Under the pieces are notes generated by a model that was not told the DNA's origin, did no database searches, and saw only the letters and a program-made list of their open reading frames with translations. This document shows, piece by piece, positions 6,941 to 14,905 of a DNA stretch of 14,905 bases. The position numbers and the translations under genes were made by a program. The stretch is from NCBI GenBank assembly GCA_964416755.1, contig CAYQFH010000065.1:1-14905 (forward strand). The letters are read 5' to 3'. How positions within the stretch are numbered: position 1 is the first letter of the stretch; each line of letters opens with the position of its first letter. The DNA is from Thiopontia sp964416755 (GTDB taxonomy: Bacteria > Pseudomonadota > Gammaproteobacteria > GCF-002020875).

Positions 6941-6943
6941 ACT

Positions 6944-8104
6944 ATGACAACACCTGCTGTGCTTGCTTTGGAAGATGGGAGCCTCTTTTACGGGGAGTCG
7001 ATTGGTATTTCTGGTGAGACGGTGGGCGAAGTCGTCTTCAATACCGCCCTGACCGGTTATCAGGAGATCTTGACCGATCCCTCCTATCTGCGACAGATCG
7101 TCACCCTCACCTATCCCCATATCGGCAATGTCGGTACCAATGCAGAGGATGAAGAATCGGCTAGTGGAGTGATGGCCGCAGGGCTGGTGATTCGCGATTG
7201 TTCACAGATCACCAGCAACTGGCGCAGCACGGAAGATTTGACCGGCTATCTGGTACGCCATAATACTGTCGCCATTTCCGGAATCGATACCCGTCGTCTG
7301 ACCCGAATTCTGCGTGAGAAGGGTGCACAGGGCGGTTGTATTGTTGCAGGTGACAACATTGATGAGCAGGCGGCAATCGAGTCTGCCAGGAACTTTGCCG
7401 GTCTGCAGGGGATGGATCTCGCCATTGAAGCGACCACAAAAACAGAATACGATTGGGAGCAGGGGAGCTGGACGCTGGAAGAGGGGCTGCCTGCGCCAGT
7501 CGAGAACCCCGCCTCACTGCCGTGGCATGTGGTGGTCTACGACTACGGGGTGAAGCGCAATATCCTGCGTATGTTGGTCGACCGCGGCTGCCGCCTGCAG
7601 GTGGTTCCGGCTGATACGCCGGTGGAGGAGGTGCTGTCACGCAACCCCGATGGTGTATTCCTCTCCAACGGTCCTGGTGATCCCGAGCCGTGTGACTATG
7701 CACAGAAAAACATTCAACGCCTGCTGGAGGAGCAGATGCCGCTGTTCGGGATCTGTCTTGGCCACCAGCTGTTGTCCTTGGCCAGTGGTGCCAAGACCCT
7801 AAAGATGAAGTTTGGTCACCACGGTGCCAACCATCCAGTGCAACAGTTGGATGGGGGCGAGGTGATGATCACCAGTCAGAACCACGGTTTTGCGGTGGAT
7901 GAGGAGAGCCTGCCGGAGAACCTGAAGGCGACTCACCGTTCGCTGTTTGATGGTTCGTTGCAGGGGGTGGAGCGCAGTGACTGCCCCGCCTTCAGCTTCC
8001 AGGGCCATCCTGAGGCGAGCCCTGGTCCACACGATGTGGCCCCACTGTTTGACCACTTTATCGAATTGATGCAGCAGCGCCGTGACGCTGGGCAGGAGGC
8101 GTAA
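6944..8104 (+). CDS. carA: Carbamoyl-phosphate synthase small subunit (glutaminase)
   Basis: Hydrolyses glutamine and passes ammonia through a tunnel to CarB. The 386 residues (E. coli has 382) align across the full length. The N-terminal CPSase small-chain domain has GEVVFNTALTGYQEILTDPSY (broken here only by size) and NVGTN. The C-terminal class I glutamine amidotransferase has SNGPGDP (241-247), the nucleophile Cys 271 in FGICLGHQ, and the partners His 355 and Glu 357 in SFQGHPEASPGPHD. The ATG at 6944 matches the family start; upstream GAAGA at 6932-6936 is a modest ribosome binding site. carB starts two bases after its stop. The usual gammaproteobacterial upstream neighbour dapB is not visible, as the assembly gap lies there. 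Confidence 0.97.
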   Translation: MTTPAVLALEDGSLFYGESIGISGETVGEVVFNTALTGYQEILTDPSYLRQIVTLTYPHIGNVGTNAEDEESASGVMAAGLVIRDCSQITSNWRSTEDLTGYLVRHNTVAISGIDTRRLTRILREKGAQGGCIVAGDNIDEQAAIESARNFAGLQGMDLAIEATTKTEYDWEQGSWTLEEGLPAPVENPASLPWHVVVYDYGVKRNILRMLVDRGCRLQVVPADTPVEEVLSRNPDGVFLSNGPGDPEPCDYAQKNIQRLLEEQMPLFGICLGHQLLSLASGAKTLKMKFGHHGANHPVQQLDGGEVMITSQNHGFAVDEESLPENLKATHRSLFDGSLQGVERSDCPAFSFQGHPEASPGPHDVAPLFDHFIELMQQRRDAGQEA

Positions 8105-8106
8105 CC

Positions 8107-11100
8107 ATGCCAAAGCGTACAGACATCCAATCCATCCTGATCATTGGTGCAGGCCCGATTGTCATCGGGCAGGCGTGTGAGTTCGACTACTCCGGTGCAC
8201 AGGCGTGCAAGGCGCTACGTGAGGAGGGGCTGCGGGTCATTCTGGTCAACTCCAATCCGGCGACCATCATGACCGACCCTGATATGGCCGATTCGATCTA
8301 CATCGAGCCGATCCACTGGGAGACGGTCGAGAAGATTATCGAGAAGGAGAAGCCGGACGCACTGCTCCCCACCATGGGTGGGCAGACTGCACTCAACTGC
8401 GCGCTCGATCTGGAGCGTGAGGGTGTACTGGAGAAACATGGTGTGGAGATGATCGGTGCCACCCGTGATGCGATCGACAAGGCGGAGGATCGTGAGCGCT
8501 TCCGCGATGCGATGCACAAGATTGGATTGAGCACACCGAAATCAGCCATTGCCCACAGTCTGGAGGAGGCGCAGCAGGTGCAGGCACCGCTCGGCTTCCC
8601 GGTCATTATCCGTCCTTCGTTCACCATGGGCGGCAGTGGTGGCGGTATCGCCTACAACCGTGAAGAGTTTATCGAGATCTGCGAGCGTGGTCTTGATCTC
8701 TCTCCCACCAACGAGCTGCTGATTGAAGAGTCGGTGCTGGGGTGGAAAGAGTATGAGATGGAGGTGGTGCGTGACCGCAAGGACAACTGCATCATCATCT
8801 GCTCGATCGAGAACTTCGATCCGATGGGTGTGCATACCGGGGACTCCATCACCGTCGCTCCTGCGCAGACGCTGACTGACAAGGAGTACCAGATCATGCG
8901 TAACGCCTCGTTGGCGGTACTGCGTGAGATCGGTGTTGATACCGGTGGCTCCAATGTCCAGTTTGCGATTAATCCCGAGAACGGGCGCATGATCATCATC
9001 GAGATGAACCCGCGAGTATCCCGCTCATCCGCATTGGCCTCCAAAGCGACCGGCTTCCCGATCGCCAAGGTGGCGGCCAAGCTGGCGATCGGCTACACGC
9101 TGGATGAGCTGCAGAACGAGATCACCGGTGGTGCCACCCCGGCCTCGTTCGAGCCGTCGATCGACTATGTGGTGACCAAGATTCCACGTTTCACCTTCGA
9201 GAAGTTCCCGCAGGCTGACGATACGCTGACCACCCAGATGAAGTCGGTCGGCGAGGTGATGGCGATGGGTCGCACTCAGCAAGAGTCACTGCAGAAGGCG
9301 CTACGCGGTCTGGAAGTGGGTTCTGATGGTTTTGATGAGAAGCTGGATCTCGATTCCGAGAATGTGACCGAGGTGCTGCGCAAGAAGCTGCGGGTGCCGG
9401 GCGCAGAGCGCATCTGGTATATCGGTGACGCCTTCCGTGCCGGTTGGAGCATGGAGGAGATCTTCGACGAGACGCAGATCGACCGCTGGTTCCTGATTCA
9501 GATCGAGGATCTGATCAAGGATGAGGCCAAGGTGAAGGCGGGCGGCATGGCGGGTCTGGATGCGATGCGTCTGCGTCTGCTCAAACGCAAGGGCTTCTCC
9601 GACCGTCGTATCGCCAAGCTGGTCAATAGCGATGAGTATGCGGTGCGTGCCCATCGCCAGCAGCTCGGTATTCGTCCGGTCTTCAAGCGGGTCGACACCT
9701 GCGCCGCAGAGTTCCCCACCAATACCGCCTACATGTACTCCACCTATGAGGAGGAGTGCGAGTCCAACCCATCGGACAAGAAGAAGATCATGGTGCTCGG
9801 TGGCGGGCCGAACCGAATCGGTCAGGGGATCGAATTTGACTACTGCTGTGTCCACGCCGCGCTGGCGATGCGTGAGGATGGCTACGAGACCATCATGGTT
9901 AATTGTAATCCAGAGACGGTATCGACCGACTATGATACCTCGGATCGACTCTACTTCGAGCCGTTGACGCTGGAGGATGTGCTGGAGGTGGTCGACAAGG
10001 AGCAGCCGGTCGGTGTCATCGTCCAATATGGTGGGCAGACCCCTCTGAAGTTGGCTGCCGATCTGGAGAAGGCTGGTGTGCCGATTATCGGTACCTCACC
10101 CGATGCGATTGATCTGGCGGAAGACCGCGAGCGCTTTCAGCAAGCCCTCAACAAGCTGGGGCTGCTGCAGCCACCCAACCGCACCGCCTGTGCCGAAGAG
10201 GAGGCACTGCAACTGGCAGAAGAGGTGGGCTACCCACTGGTGGTGCGCCCCTCCTACGTACTGGGTGGACGGGCGATGGAGATCGTTCACGATGCCGAGG
10301 GGCTGCAGACCTACTTCCGCGAGGCGGTACAGGTCTCCAACGAGAGCCCGGTACTGCTCGACCGTTTCCTCAACGATGCGGTTGAGGTCGATGTCGATGC
10401 GATTTGTGATGGCGAGGATGTGTTGATCGGCGGCATCATGCAGCATATCGAGCAGGCGGGCGTCCACTCCGGTGACTCGGCCTGTTCCCTGCCGCCCTAT
10501 GATCTGAGTGAAGAGATTCAGAACCGTCTACGTGAGCAGGCGCGCGCATTGGCACTGGAGCTGAATGTGCTCGGCTTGATGAATATCCAGTTCGCGATCC
10601 AGGGCGACCTGATCTATGTGCTGGAGGTCAATCCACGTGCCTCACGTACGGTACCGTTTGTCTCCAAGGCGATCGGTCGTCCACTGGCGAAGGTTGCTGC
10701 CCGCTGTATGGCGGGGCAGAGTCTGAAGGCTCAGGAGATGATGGAAGAGATCGTGCCCGAACACTATGCGGTGAAAGAGGCGGTCTTCCCCTTCATCAAG
10801 TTCCCCGGTGTCGATCCACTGCTGGGGCCGGAGATGAAATCGACTGGTGAGGTGATGGGGGTCGGTTACAGCTTTGGCGAAGCCTTTGCCAAGTCGCAGC
10901 TGGCGGCAGGTGCCGCACTGCCTGCATCGGGCAAGGCGTTCGTCAGTGTGCGTGAAGGAGACAAGGCGGCAGTGACGCCAGTGGCCAAGGCACTGGCCGA
11001 GGCCGGTTTTGAGATCGTTGCCACCCGTGGTACTGCTCGTGCGTTGGCAGAGGCAGAGGTGCCTTGTGAGACCATCAACAAGGTGGAAGAGGGACGCCCC

Positions 11101-11319
11101 CATATTGTGGATGCGATCAAGAATGGTGAGATCAACCTGATCATCAATACGACGGAAGGGAAGCAGGCGATTGCCGACTCCTACTCCATCCGTCGTGAGA
11201 CGCTCAATCACAAGGTGACCTACTTCACCACCATCGCGGGTGCACAGGCAATGGTCTATGCACTGGAGAAGCTGGATGACCGTGAGGTCAACCGTCTGCA
11301 GGATTTAGGAAAAGAGTAA
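8107..11319 (+). CDS. carB: Carbamoyl-phosphate synthase large subunit
   Basis: Makes carbamoyl phosphate from bicarbonate, ammonia and two ATP, for pyrimidine and arginine synthesis, as a complex with CarA. The 1070 residues (E. coli 1073) show the duplicated layout. The first half starts with IIGAGPIVIGQACEFDYSG and carries an ATP-grasp with PSFTMGGSGGGIAYN and EMNPRVSRSSALASKATG. The second half starts about residue 558 with MVLGGGPNRIGQGIEFDY and carries an ATP-grasp with PSYVLGGRAMEIV and EVNPRASRTVPFVSKAIG. The last about 130 residues are the allosteric MGS-like domain, with INTTEGK at about 1013-1019, the site where E. coli CarB binds UMP or IMP. Feedback by UMP is therefore expected. 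It is tightly spaced between carA (2 bases) and greA (2 bases), so the three are likely cotranscribed. Confidence 0.97.
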   Translation: MPKRTDIQSILIIGAGPIVIGQACEFDYSGAQACKALREEGLRVILVNSNPATIMTDPDMADSIYIEPIHWETVEKIIEKEKPDALLPTMGGQTALNCALDLEREGVLEKHGVEMIGATRDAIDKAEDRERFRDAMHKIGLSTPKSAIAHSLEEAQQVQAPLGFPVIIRPSFTMGGSGGGIAYNREEFIEICERGLDLSPTNELLIEESVLGWKEYEMEVVRDRKDNCIIICSIENFDPMGVHTGDSITVAPAQTLTDKEYQIMRNASLAVLREIGVDTGGSNVQFAINPENGRMIIIEMNPRVSRSSALASKATGFPIAKVAAKLAIGYTLDELQNEITGGATPASFEPSIDYVVTKIPRFTFEKFPQADDTLTTQMKSVGEVMAMGRTQQESLQKALRGLEVGSDGFDEKLDLDSENVTEVLRKKLRVPGAERIWYIGDAFRAGWSMEEIFDETQIDRWFLIQIEDLIKDEAKVKAGGMAGLDAMRLRLLKRKGFSDRRIAKLVNSDEYAVRAHRQQLGIRPVFKRVDTCAAEFPTNTAYMYSTYEEECESNPSDKKKIMVLGGGPNRIGQGIEFDYCCVHAALAMREDGYETIMVNCNPETVSTDYDTSDRLYFEPLTLEDVLEVVDKEQPVGVIVQYGGQTPLKLAADLEKAGVPIIGTSPDAIDLAEDRERFQQALNKLGLLQPPNRTACAEEEALQLAEEVGYPLVVRPSYVLGGRAMEIVHDAEGLQTYFREAVQVSNESPVLLDRFLNDAVEVDVDAICDGEDVLIGGIMQHIEQAGVHSGDSACSLPPYDLSEEIQNRLREQARALALELNVLGLMNIQFAIQGDLIYVLEVNPRASRTVPFVSKAIGRPLAKVAARCMAGQSLKAQEMMEEIVPEHYAVKEAVFPFIKFPGVDPLLGPEMKSTGEVMGVGYSFGEAFAKSQLAAGAALPASGKAFVSVREGDKAAVTPVAKALAEAGFEIVATRGTARALAEAEVPCETINKVEEGRPHIVDAIKNGEINLIINTTEGKQAIADSYSIRRETLNHKVTYFTTIAGAQAMVYALEKLDDREVNRLQDLGKE

Positions 11320-11321
11320 TC

Positions 11322-11798
11322 ATGAATAAAATTCCAGTAACGTTGCGTGGTGCGGAGCAGATGCGCGAAGAGCTGAGCCACCTGAAGACAGTGGAGCGCC
11401 CAGCAGTGATCGACGCCATTGCCGAAGCACGTGCCCATGGTGATCTGAAAGAGAATGCCGAGTACCACGCTGCGCGTGAGCAGCAGGGCTTTATCGAAGG
11501 GCGTATCCAGGATCTGGAGGCGAAGCTGAGTAACTGTCAGGAGATTGATGTTGCTTCGTTGCCGCAGAATGGCAAGGTAGTGTTTGGGGTGACCGTGGAT
11601 CTCGAAGATGAGGACAGTGGCGATGCGGTCACCTACCAGATCGTCGGTGATGATGAGGCCGATATCAAGGAGAACAAGATCTCCGTCAACTCCCCGATTG
11701 CCCGTGCAATGATCGGCAAGGAGGAGGGAGATACCGCTGTAGTTCAGGCGCCGGGTGGTACCCGTAATCTGGAAATTGTGGAAGTACGGTATATCTAA
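11322..11798 (+). CDS. greA: Transcription elongation factor GreA
   Basis: Binds the secondary channel of RNA polymerase and stimulates cleavage of backtracked RNA. Its 158 residues are the normal length. The N-terminal coiled coil covers about residues 1-75 and carries the tip motif DLKENAEYHAAREQQ, with the acidic residues Asp 41 and Glu 44 that act at the polymerase active site. The C-terminal FKBP-like domain follows, with NSPIARAMIGKEEGD. The start is two bases after the carB stop, with a purine-rich tract in the carB tail. The stop is only four bases from the yhbY stop on the other strand, and no terminator hairpin separates them. Confidence 0.96.
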   Translation: MNKIPVTLRGAEQMREELSHLKTVERPAVIDAIAEARAHGDLKENAEYHAAREQQGFIEGRIQDLEAKLSNCQEIDVASLPQNGKVVFGVTVDLEDEDSGDAVTYQIVGDDEADIKENKISVNSPIARAMIGKEEGDTAVVQAPGGTRNLEIVEVRYI

Positions 11799-11802
11799 TC
11801 GG

Positions 11803-12096
11803 TTATTTCGGGATCTGTAGTTTTGGGTCTTTGGATTTACGATAGAGCAGGGCGATATGGCCGATGGTCTGTACCAGCGTAGCGCGGGATTTGTCTATCA
11901 TTTCAGCGATTAGTACTTTCTTCTCGTCACGGTTCCCGGCGCTCACCTTAACCTTGATTAATTCATGGTGCTCCAGCGTCAGGTCGAGTTCGGCCAGCAC
12001 ACTCTCGGATAGTCCCTTTTCACCAATGGTGACCAGTGGGTGTAGCTCATGTCCTAGTCCACGCAGGTGGCGTTTCTGTTTGCCTGTCAGTTCCAT
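11803..12096 (-). CDS. yhbY: YhbY family RNA-binding protein (CRM domain)
   Basis: A 97-residue single CRM domain protein that associates with the pre-50S ribosomal particle in E. coli. It matches YhbY over its length: LTGKQKRHLRGLGHELHP, the GxxG loop GEKG (25-28), LAELDLTLEHHELIKVKV, and a closing ALLYRKSKDPKLQIPK. The ATG at 12094-12096 gives exactly the E. coli length. The frame extends 20 codons further up to 12156, but this would overlap the divergent rlmE start and has no homologous counterpart. It diverges from rlmE and converges on greA, the same arrangement as in E. coli. Confidence 0.93.
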   Translation of the reverse strand: MELTGKQKRHLRGLGHELHPLVTIGEKGLSESVLAELDLTLEHHELIKVKVSAGNRDEKKVLIAEMIDKSRATLVQTIGHIALLYRKSKDPKLQIPK

Positions 12097-12140
12097 GGTT
12101 GATAGTCTGTTTGGATAAAGGGTGCGTATGGTAAGTTCGA

Positions 12141-12144
12141 GAGG
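12141..12144 (+). promoter_or_regulatory. Ribosome binding site of rlmE
   Basis: GAGG lies five bases before the GTG at 12150 and supports this non-ATG start. Confidence 0.5.
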
Positions 12145-12149
12145 ATGTT

Positions 12150-12770
12150 GTGGCAAGAAGTAAAAGCAGTGGCCGCTGGTTGCAGGAGCATTTCGATGAT
12201 GAATACGTTAAGCGATCACAGATCGATGGTTATCGTTCACGTGCTGCCTATAAACTGATTGAGATTGATGAGAAGGATCGACTGCTGAAGCCGGGTATGC
12301 GAGTGGCCGATCTGGGTGCAGCTCCAGGAGGTTGGACACAGATTGCTGCAAAGAAGGTGGGTGGCAGTGGTGTAGTGGTGGCGATGGATATTCTGGAGAT
12401 GGAGCCGGTGCAGGGGGCAGAGTTCTTGCAGGGAGATTTCCAGGAGGATGTTGTGCTGGAACAGTTGCTGGAACGGGTCGGTGGTCAACCGCTGGATCTG
12501 GTGCTCTCCGATATGGCGCCGAATATGAGTGGTATGAGTGCGGTCGATATCCCCAAGGCGATGTTTCTGGTGGAGCTGGCGTACGATTTTGCCCGTCAAA
12601 CGCTGAAGCCGGGTGGTGATCTGCTGATGAAGGTGTTTCAGGGGGATGGTTTTGAGCAGCTGCTACAGGCATTGCGTGGCGATTTTCAGCAGGTTATTAC
12701 CCGCAAACCAAAGGCTTCACGAGATCGCAGTCGCGAGCTCTATCTACTGGCAAGAAAGTTCAAGGGATAG
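12150..12770 (+). CDS. rlmE: 23S rRNA 2'-O-methyltransferase RlmE (FtsJ/RrmJ), Um2552
   Basis: Methylates the 2'-OH of U2552 in the ribosomal A-site loop late in 50S assembly, using S-adenosylmethionine. The 206 residues (E. coli 209) begin with the family signature SGRWLQEHFDDEYVKRSQ. The SAM-binding motif VADLGAAPGGWTQ is at 52-64, and the substrate-facing SDMAPNMSG at 120-128. The K-D-K-E catalytic set is complete: Lys 35, Asp 121, Lys 161 and Glu 196. The start is a GTG at 12150, chosen by the alignment and the spaced GAGG. In E. coli this gene and ftsH form a heat-shock operon; here ftsH follows after 84 bases with its own candidate promoter. Confidence 0.95.
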   Translation: MARSKSSGRWLQEHFDDEYVKRSQIDGYRSRAAYKLIEIDEKDRLLKPGMRVADLGAAPGGWTQIAAKKVGGSGVVVAMDILEMEPVQGAEFLQGDFQEDVVLEQLLERVGGQPLDLVLSDMAPNMSGMSAVDIPKAMFLVELAYDFARQTLKPGGDLLMKVFQGDGFEQLLQALRGDFQQVITRKPKASRDRSRELYLLARKFKG

Positions 12771-12772
12771 CG

Positions 12773-12801
12773 GTTGAATTCCGATATAATCGCCCCCATG
12801 C
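12773..12801 (+). promoter_or_regulatory. Candidate sigma-32 (heat-shock) promoter for ftsH
   Basis: GTTGAAT (12773-12779) resembles the sigma-32 -35 consensus CTTGAAA at 5 of 7 positions. CCCCATGC (12794-12801) resembles the -10 CCCCATNT. The 14-base spacing is within the accepted range. ftsH of E. coli is under sigma-32, which makes the match more believable. A TATAAT at 12785-12790 lies inside the spacer but has no TTGACA-like partner at 16-18 bases. Confidence 0.5.
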
Positions 12802-12822
12802 TGGACTATCTTGTATAGTCTA
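12802..12822 (+). other. Hairpin in the ftsH 5' leader
   Basis: TGGACTAT (12802-12809) pairs with ATAGTCTA (12815-12822), eight pairs with one G-U, around a CTTGT loop. It would lie at or near the 5' end of a transcript started from the candidate heat-shock promoter. The remaining leader to the ATG is A-rich and shows no strong ribosome binding site. Function unknown. Confidence 0.35.
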
Positions 12823-12854
12823 TTAAATTACTCAGAAGTTACTACAGAACACAC

Positions 12855-14792
12855 ATGGTTAAAAATATCCTGCTCTGGGCGGTGATCGCTACTGTCCTCA
12901 TGTCCGTTTTCAATAGCTTTGGTCCGCGTACTGCCGGTCAGAAGGGGATGGAGTACTCCCAATTCATCGCAGATGTGCGTAATGGACGGGTGGCACGGGT
13001 CGATATCGAAGGGCGTGTAGTCAAGGGTGTGACCACATCCGGACAACAGTTCACTACCTATGATCCGGGTGATCGCGGTCTGATTGGTGACCTGATTGAT
13101 AACGGGGTCTCGATCAATGCGCAGCCTCCAGAGCAGCAGGGGATTCTGATGCAGATCTTCATCTCCTGGTTCCCAATGCTGTTGCTGATTGCGGTCTGGG
13201 TCTTCTTCATGCGACAGATGCAGGGTGGCGTCGGTGGCAAGGGTGGTCCAATGTCCTTTGGCAAGAGCAAGGCGCGTCTGCTCAACGAGGACCAGGTGCA
13301 GGTCACCTTTGCGGATGTGGCGGGTGTGGAAGAGGCCAAGGAAGAGGTCTCGGAGCTGGTTGATTTCCTGCAGGATCCGGGCAAATTCCAGAAGCTTGGC
13401 GGCAAGATCCCGCGTGGTGTGCTGTTGACGGGTTCTCCCGGTACCGGTAAGACACTGTTGGCGAAGGCGATTGCTGGTGAGGCCAAGGTGCCGTTCTTTA
13501 CTATTTCCGGTTCAGACTTCGTAGAGATGTTCGTGGGTGTGGGTGCCTCCCGTGTGCGTGACATGTTCGAGCAGGCGAAGAAGAATTCGCCTTGCATCAT
13601 CTTTATTGATGAGATTGATGCGGTCGGTCGTCACCGTGGTGCAGGTCTCGGTGGTGGACACGATGAGCGTGAGCAGACCCTCAACCAGTTGCTGGTAGAG
13701 ATGGATGGCTTTGAGGCCAATGATGGGGTGATCGTCATTGCCGCCACCAACCGCCCCGATGTGCTCGATCCCGCACTGTTGCGTCCTGGCCGTTTTGATC
13801 GTCAGGTGGTGGTGCCACTGCCCGATGTGCGTGGTCGTGAGCATATCCTCAAGGTGCACATGAACAAGGTGCCGGTGGCAAAGAACGTCAAGCCCAAGGT
13901 GCTGGCGCGGGGTACGCCTGGCTTCTCCGGTGCCGATCTGGCCAATCTGGTTAACGAAGCGGCACTGTTTGCAGCTAAGGCGGGCAAGCGTCTGGTTAAT
14001 ATGGGTGAGTTCGAGAAGGCCAAGGACAAGATCATGATGGGGGCCGAGCGCCGCTCTATGGTGATGAGCGATGATGAGAAGGCGCTGACTGCTTTCCATG
14101 AGGCGGGCCATGCCATTGTCGGTCTGACTGTGCCGGAGCATGATCCAGTCTACAAGGTGACCATCATTCCACGTGGTCGTGCATTGGGTGTCACCATGTT
14201 TCTACCAGAAGAGGATCGCTACAGCCACAGCAAGAAGCGCCTGGAGAGTCAGATCTCCAGCCTCTTTGGTGGACGTATTGCCGAGGAGATTGTCTTTGGC
14301 AAGGATGCAGTCACCACTGGAGCCTCCAATGATATCGAGCGGGCCACCGAGTTGGCCCGTAGCATGGTGACCAAGTGGGGTCTCTCTGATAAATTGGGAC
14401 CACTCTCCTATGCAGAAGAGGAGGGAGAGGTCTTTCTTGGTCGTCAGGTGACCAAGCACAAGGAGGTCTCTGATGAGACCGCTCACTTGATTGATGAGGA
14501 GGTGCGCTTCCTGATTGATCAGAACTATGCCCGTTCCGAGAAAATTCTGAATGAGAACCGTGAAAAACTCGACATGATGGCGGATGCGCTGATCCGTTAT
14601 GAGACCATCGATGAGGGGCAGATCAAGGATATCATGGAGGGGAGAACTCCACGTCCACCGGAGGATTGGAGTGATTCGGATGAGGATGATGACGGGGTTA
14701 CCGCTTCGATCTCTACCGATGATCCTGCGGCCAATGATGAAGGGGAACCAGATGATGCCGGCCCTGCGGGAGACCCTGCCAACCAGCACTGA
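12855..14792 (+). CDS. ftsH: ATP-dependent zinc metalloprotease FtsH
   Basis: Hexameric inner-membrane AAA+ protease that degrades misassembled membrane proteins and regulatory substrates, such as sigma-32 and LpxC in E. coli. The 645 residues show transmembrane helix 1 (about 5-20), a periplasmic domain (about 25-98), and transmembrane helix 2 (about 100-118, ISWFPMLLLIAVWVFF). Walker A is GSPGTGKT (193-200) and Walker B IIFIDEID (248-255). The second region of homology has the arginines of ATNRPDVLDPALLRPGRFD. The zinc site is HEAGH (415-419), with Asp 493 the likely third ligand. The C-terminal tail after about residue 600 is acidic and low-complexity, poorly like E. coli. Walker A has Ser where E. 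coli has Pro, a minor change outside the catalytic residues. Heat-shock control is suggested by the upstream site. Confidence 0.97.
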   Translation: MVKNILLWAVIATVLMSVFNSFGPRTAGQKGMEYSQFIADVRNGRVARVDIEGRVVKGVTTSGQQFTTYDPGDRGLIGDLIDNGVSINAQPPEQQGILMQIFISWFPMLLLIAVWVFFMRQMQGGVGGKGGPMSFGKSKARLLNEDQVQVTFADVAGVEEAKEEVSELVDFLQDPGKFQKLGGKIPRGVLLTGSPGTGKTLLAKAIAGEAKVPFFTISGSDFVEMFVGVGASRVRDMFEQAKKNSPCIIFIDEIDAVGRHRGAGLGGGHDEREQTLNQLLVEMDGFEANDGVIVIAATNRPDVLDPALLRPGRFDRQVVVPLPDVRGREHILKVHMNKVPVAKNVKPKVLARGTPGFSGADLANLVNEAALFAAKAGKRLVNMGEFEKAKDKIMMGAERRSMVMSDDEKALTAFHEAGHAIVGLTVPEHDPVYKVTIIPRGRALGVTMFLPEEDRYSHSKKRLESQISSLFGGRIAEEIVFGKDAVTTGASNDIERATELARSMVTKWGLSDKLGPLSYAEEEGEVFLGRQVTKHKEVSDETAHLIDEEVRFLIDQNYARSEKILNENREKLDMMADALIRYETIDEGQIKDIMEGRTPRPPEDWSDSDEDDDGVTASISTDDPAANDEGEPDDAGPAGDPANQH

Positions 14793-14798
14793 TTGATT

Positions 14799-14905
14799 GT
14801 GTTGGATCTGACCAGGCCCCAAGTGATGGGGATCCTCAATGTCACCCCCGACTCCTTTTCGGACGGGGGTGAGTTCGTTGGGCGTGAAGCGGCGGTAGCG
14901 CATGC
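14799..14905 (+). CDS. folP: Dihydropteroate synthase, N-terminal part, cut by the window edge
   Basis: Joins p-aminobenzoate to 6-hydroxymethyl-dihydropterin diphosphate in folate synthesis and is the sulfonamide target. Only 35 codons are visible. They include the highly diagnostic VMGILNVTPDSFSDGG segment, whose Asn and Asp bind substrate. The preceding residues LDLTRPQ match E. coli LDLSHPH, so translation should start upstream of the ATG at 14826. The frame is closed by the ftsH stop at 14790, which leaves only non-ATG starts: TTG 14793, GTG 14799 or TTG 14802. GTG is taken here without a clear ribosome binding site. The ftsH-folP order is that of E. coli, and the tight spacing suggests cotranscription. 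Confidence 0.93.
   Translation, partial: MLDLTRPQVMGILNVTPDSFSDGGEFVGREAAVAH

Noticed and set aside
11796..11805. Bidirectional terminator between greA and yhbY
   Set aside because: The stops are four bases apart and no inverted repeat with T-runs was seen there.
12785..12790. TATAAT as a sigma-70 -10 box for ftsH
   Set aside because: There is no TTGACA-like hexamer 16-18 bases upstream and no extended -10 TG. The position lies within the sigma-32 spacer; a weak housekeeping promoter cannot be excluded.

Overview
The window looks like a housekeeping stretch of a gammaproteobacterial chromosome with moderately high GC. The best evidence is the run carA-carB-greA-yhbY(reverse)-rlmE-ftsH-folP, which matches the E. 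coli neighbourhood closely and whose proteins resemble the E. coli ones over most of their length. The alaC-hom-thrC cluster, a Bacillus-sized threonine synthase and an RpfE-type gene coupled to recJ point away from Enterobacteria. A free-living or symbiotic sulfur-oxidiser-like lineage would fit, but nothing here proves it.

Layout. 1-1025, minus strand: a small two-gene unit with an Mth938-like (DUF498) protein followed 3 bases later by a TorF-type putative outer-membrane protein. The latter appears frameshifted close to its C terminus and is visibly poorer in GC than the rest. 1026-1111 is the divergent control region. 1112-4730, plus strand: alaC, hom and thrC, an amino-acid operon making alanine and threonine. 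4744-4813 is an imperfect palindrome of three 9-base units per arm. It sits directly upstream of a short gene (4830-5258) that resembles only the middle of RpfE-type phosphoglycerate-mutase-like proteins. That gene overlaps recJ by four bases. recJ runs into a block of exactly 100 N (6715-6814) and its last quarter-kilobase or more is missing.

After the gap comes a 129-base leader able to form competing hairpins just before carA (6944). carA and carB (carbamoyl-phosphate synthetase, feeding arginine and pyrimidine synthesis) are followed by greA. yhbY converges on greA from the other strand and diverges from rlmE. ftsH follows with a candidate heat-shock (sigma-32) promoter starting three bases after the rlmE stop, and folP begins at the right edge and is cut off.

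No mobile element with a transposase, CRISPR array, rRNA or tRNA was seen, and I found no convincing new multi-gene system. The points most worth a second look are the carA leader, the truncated RpfE-like gene next to the palindrome, the torF frameshift, and the unresolved assembly join between recJ and carA.
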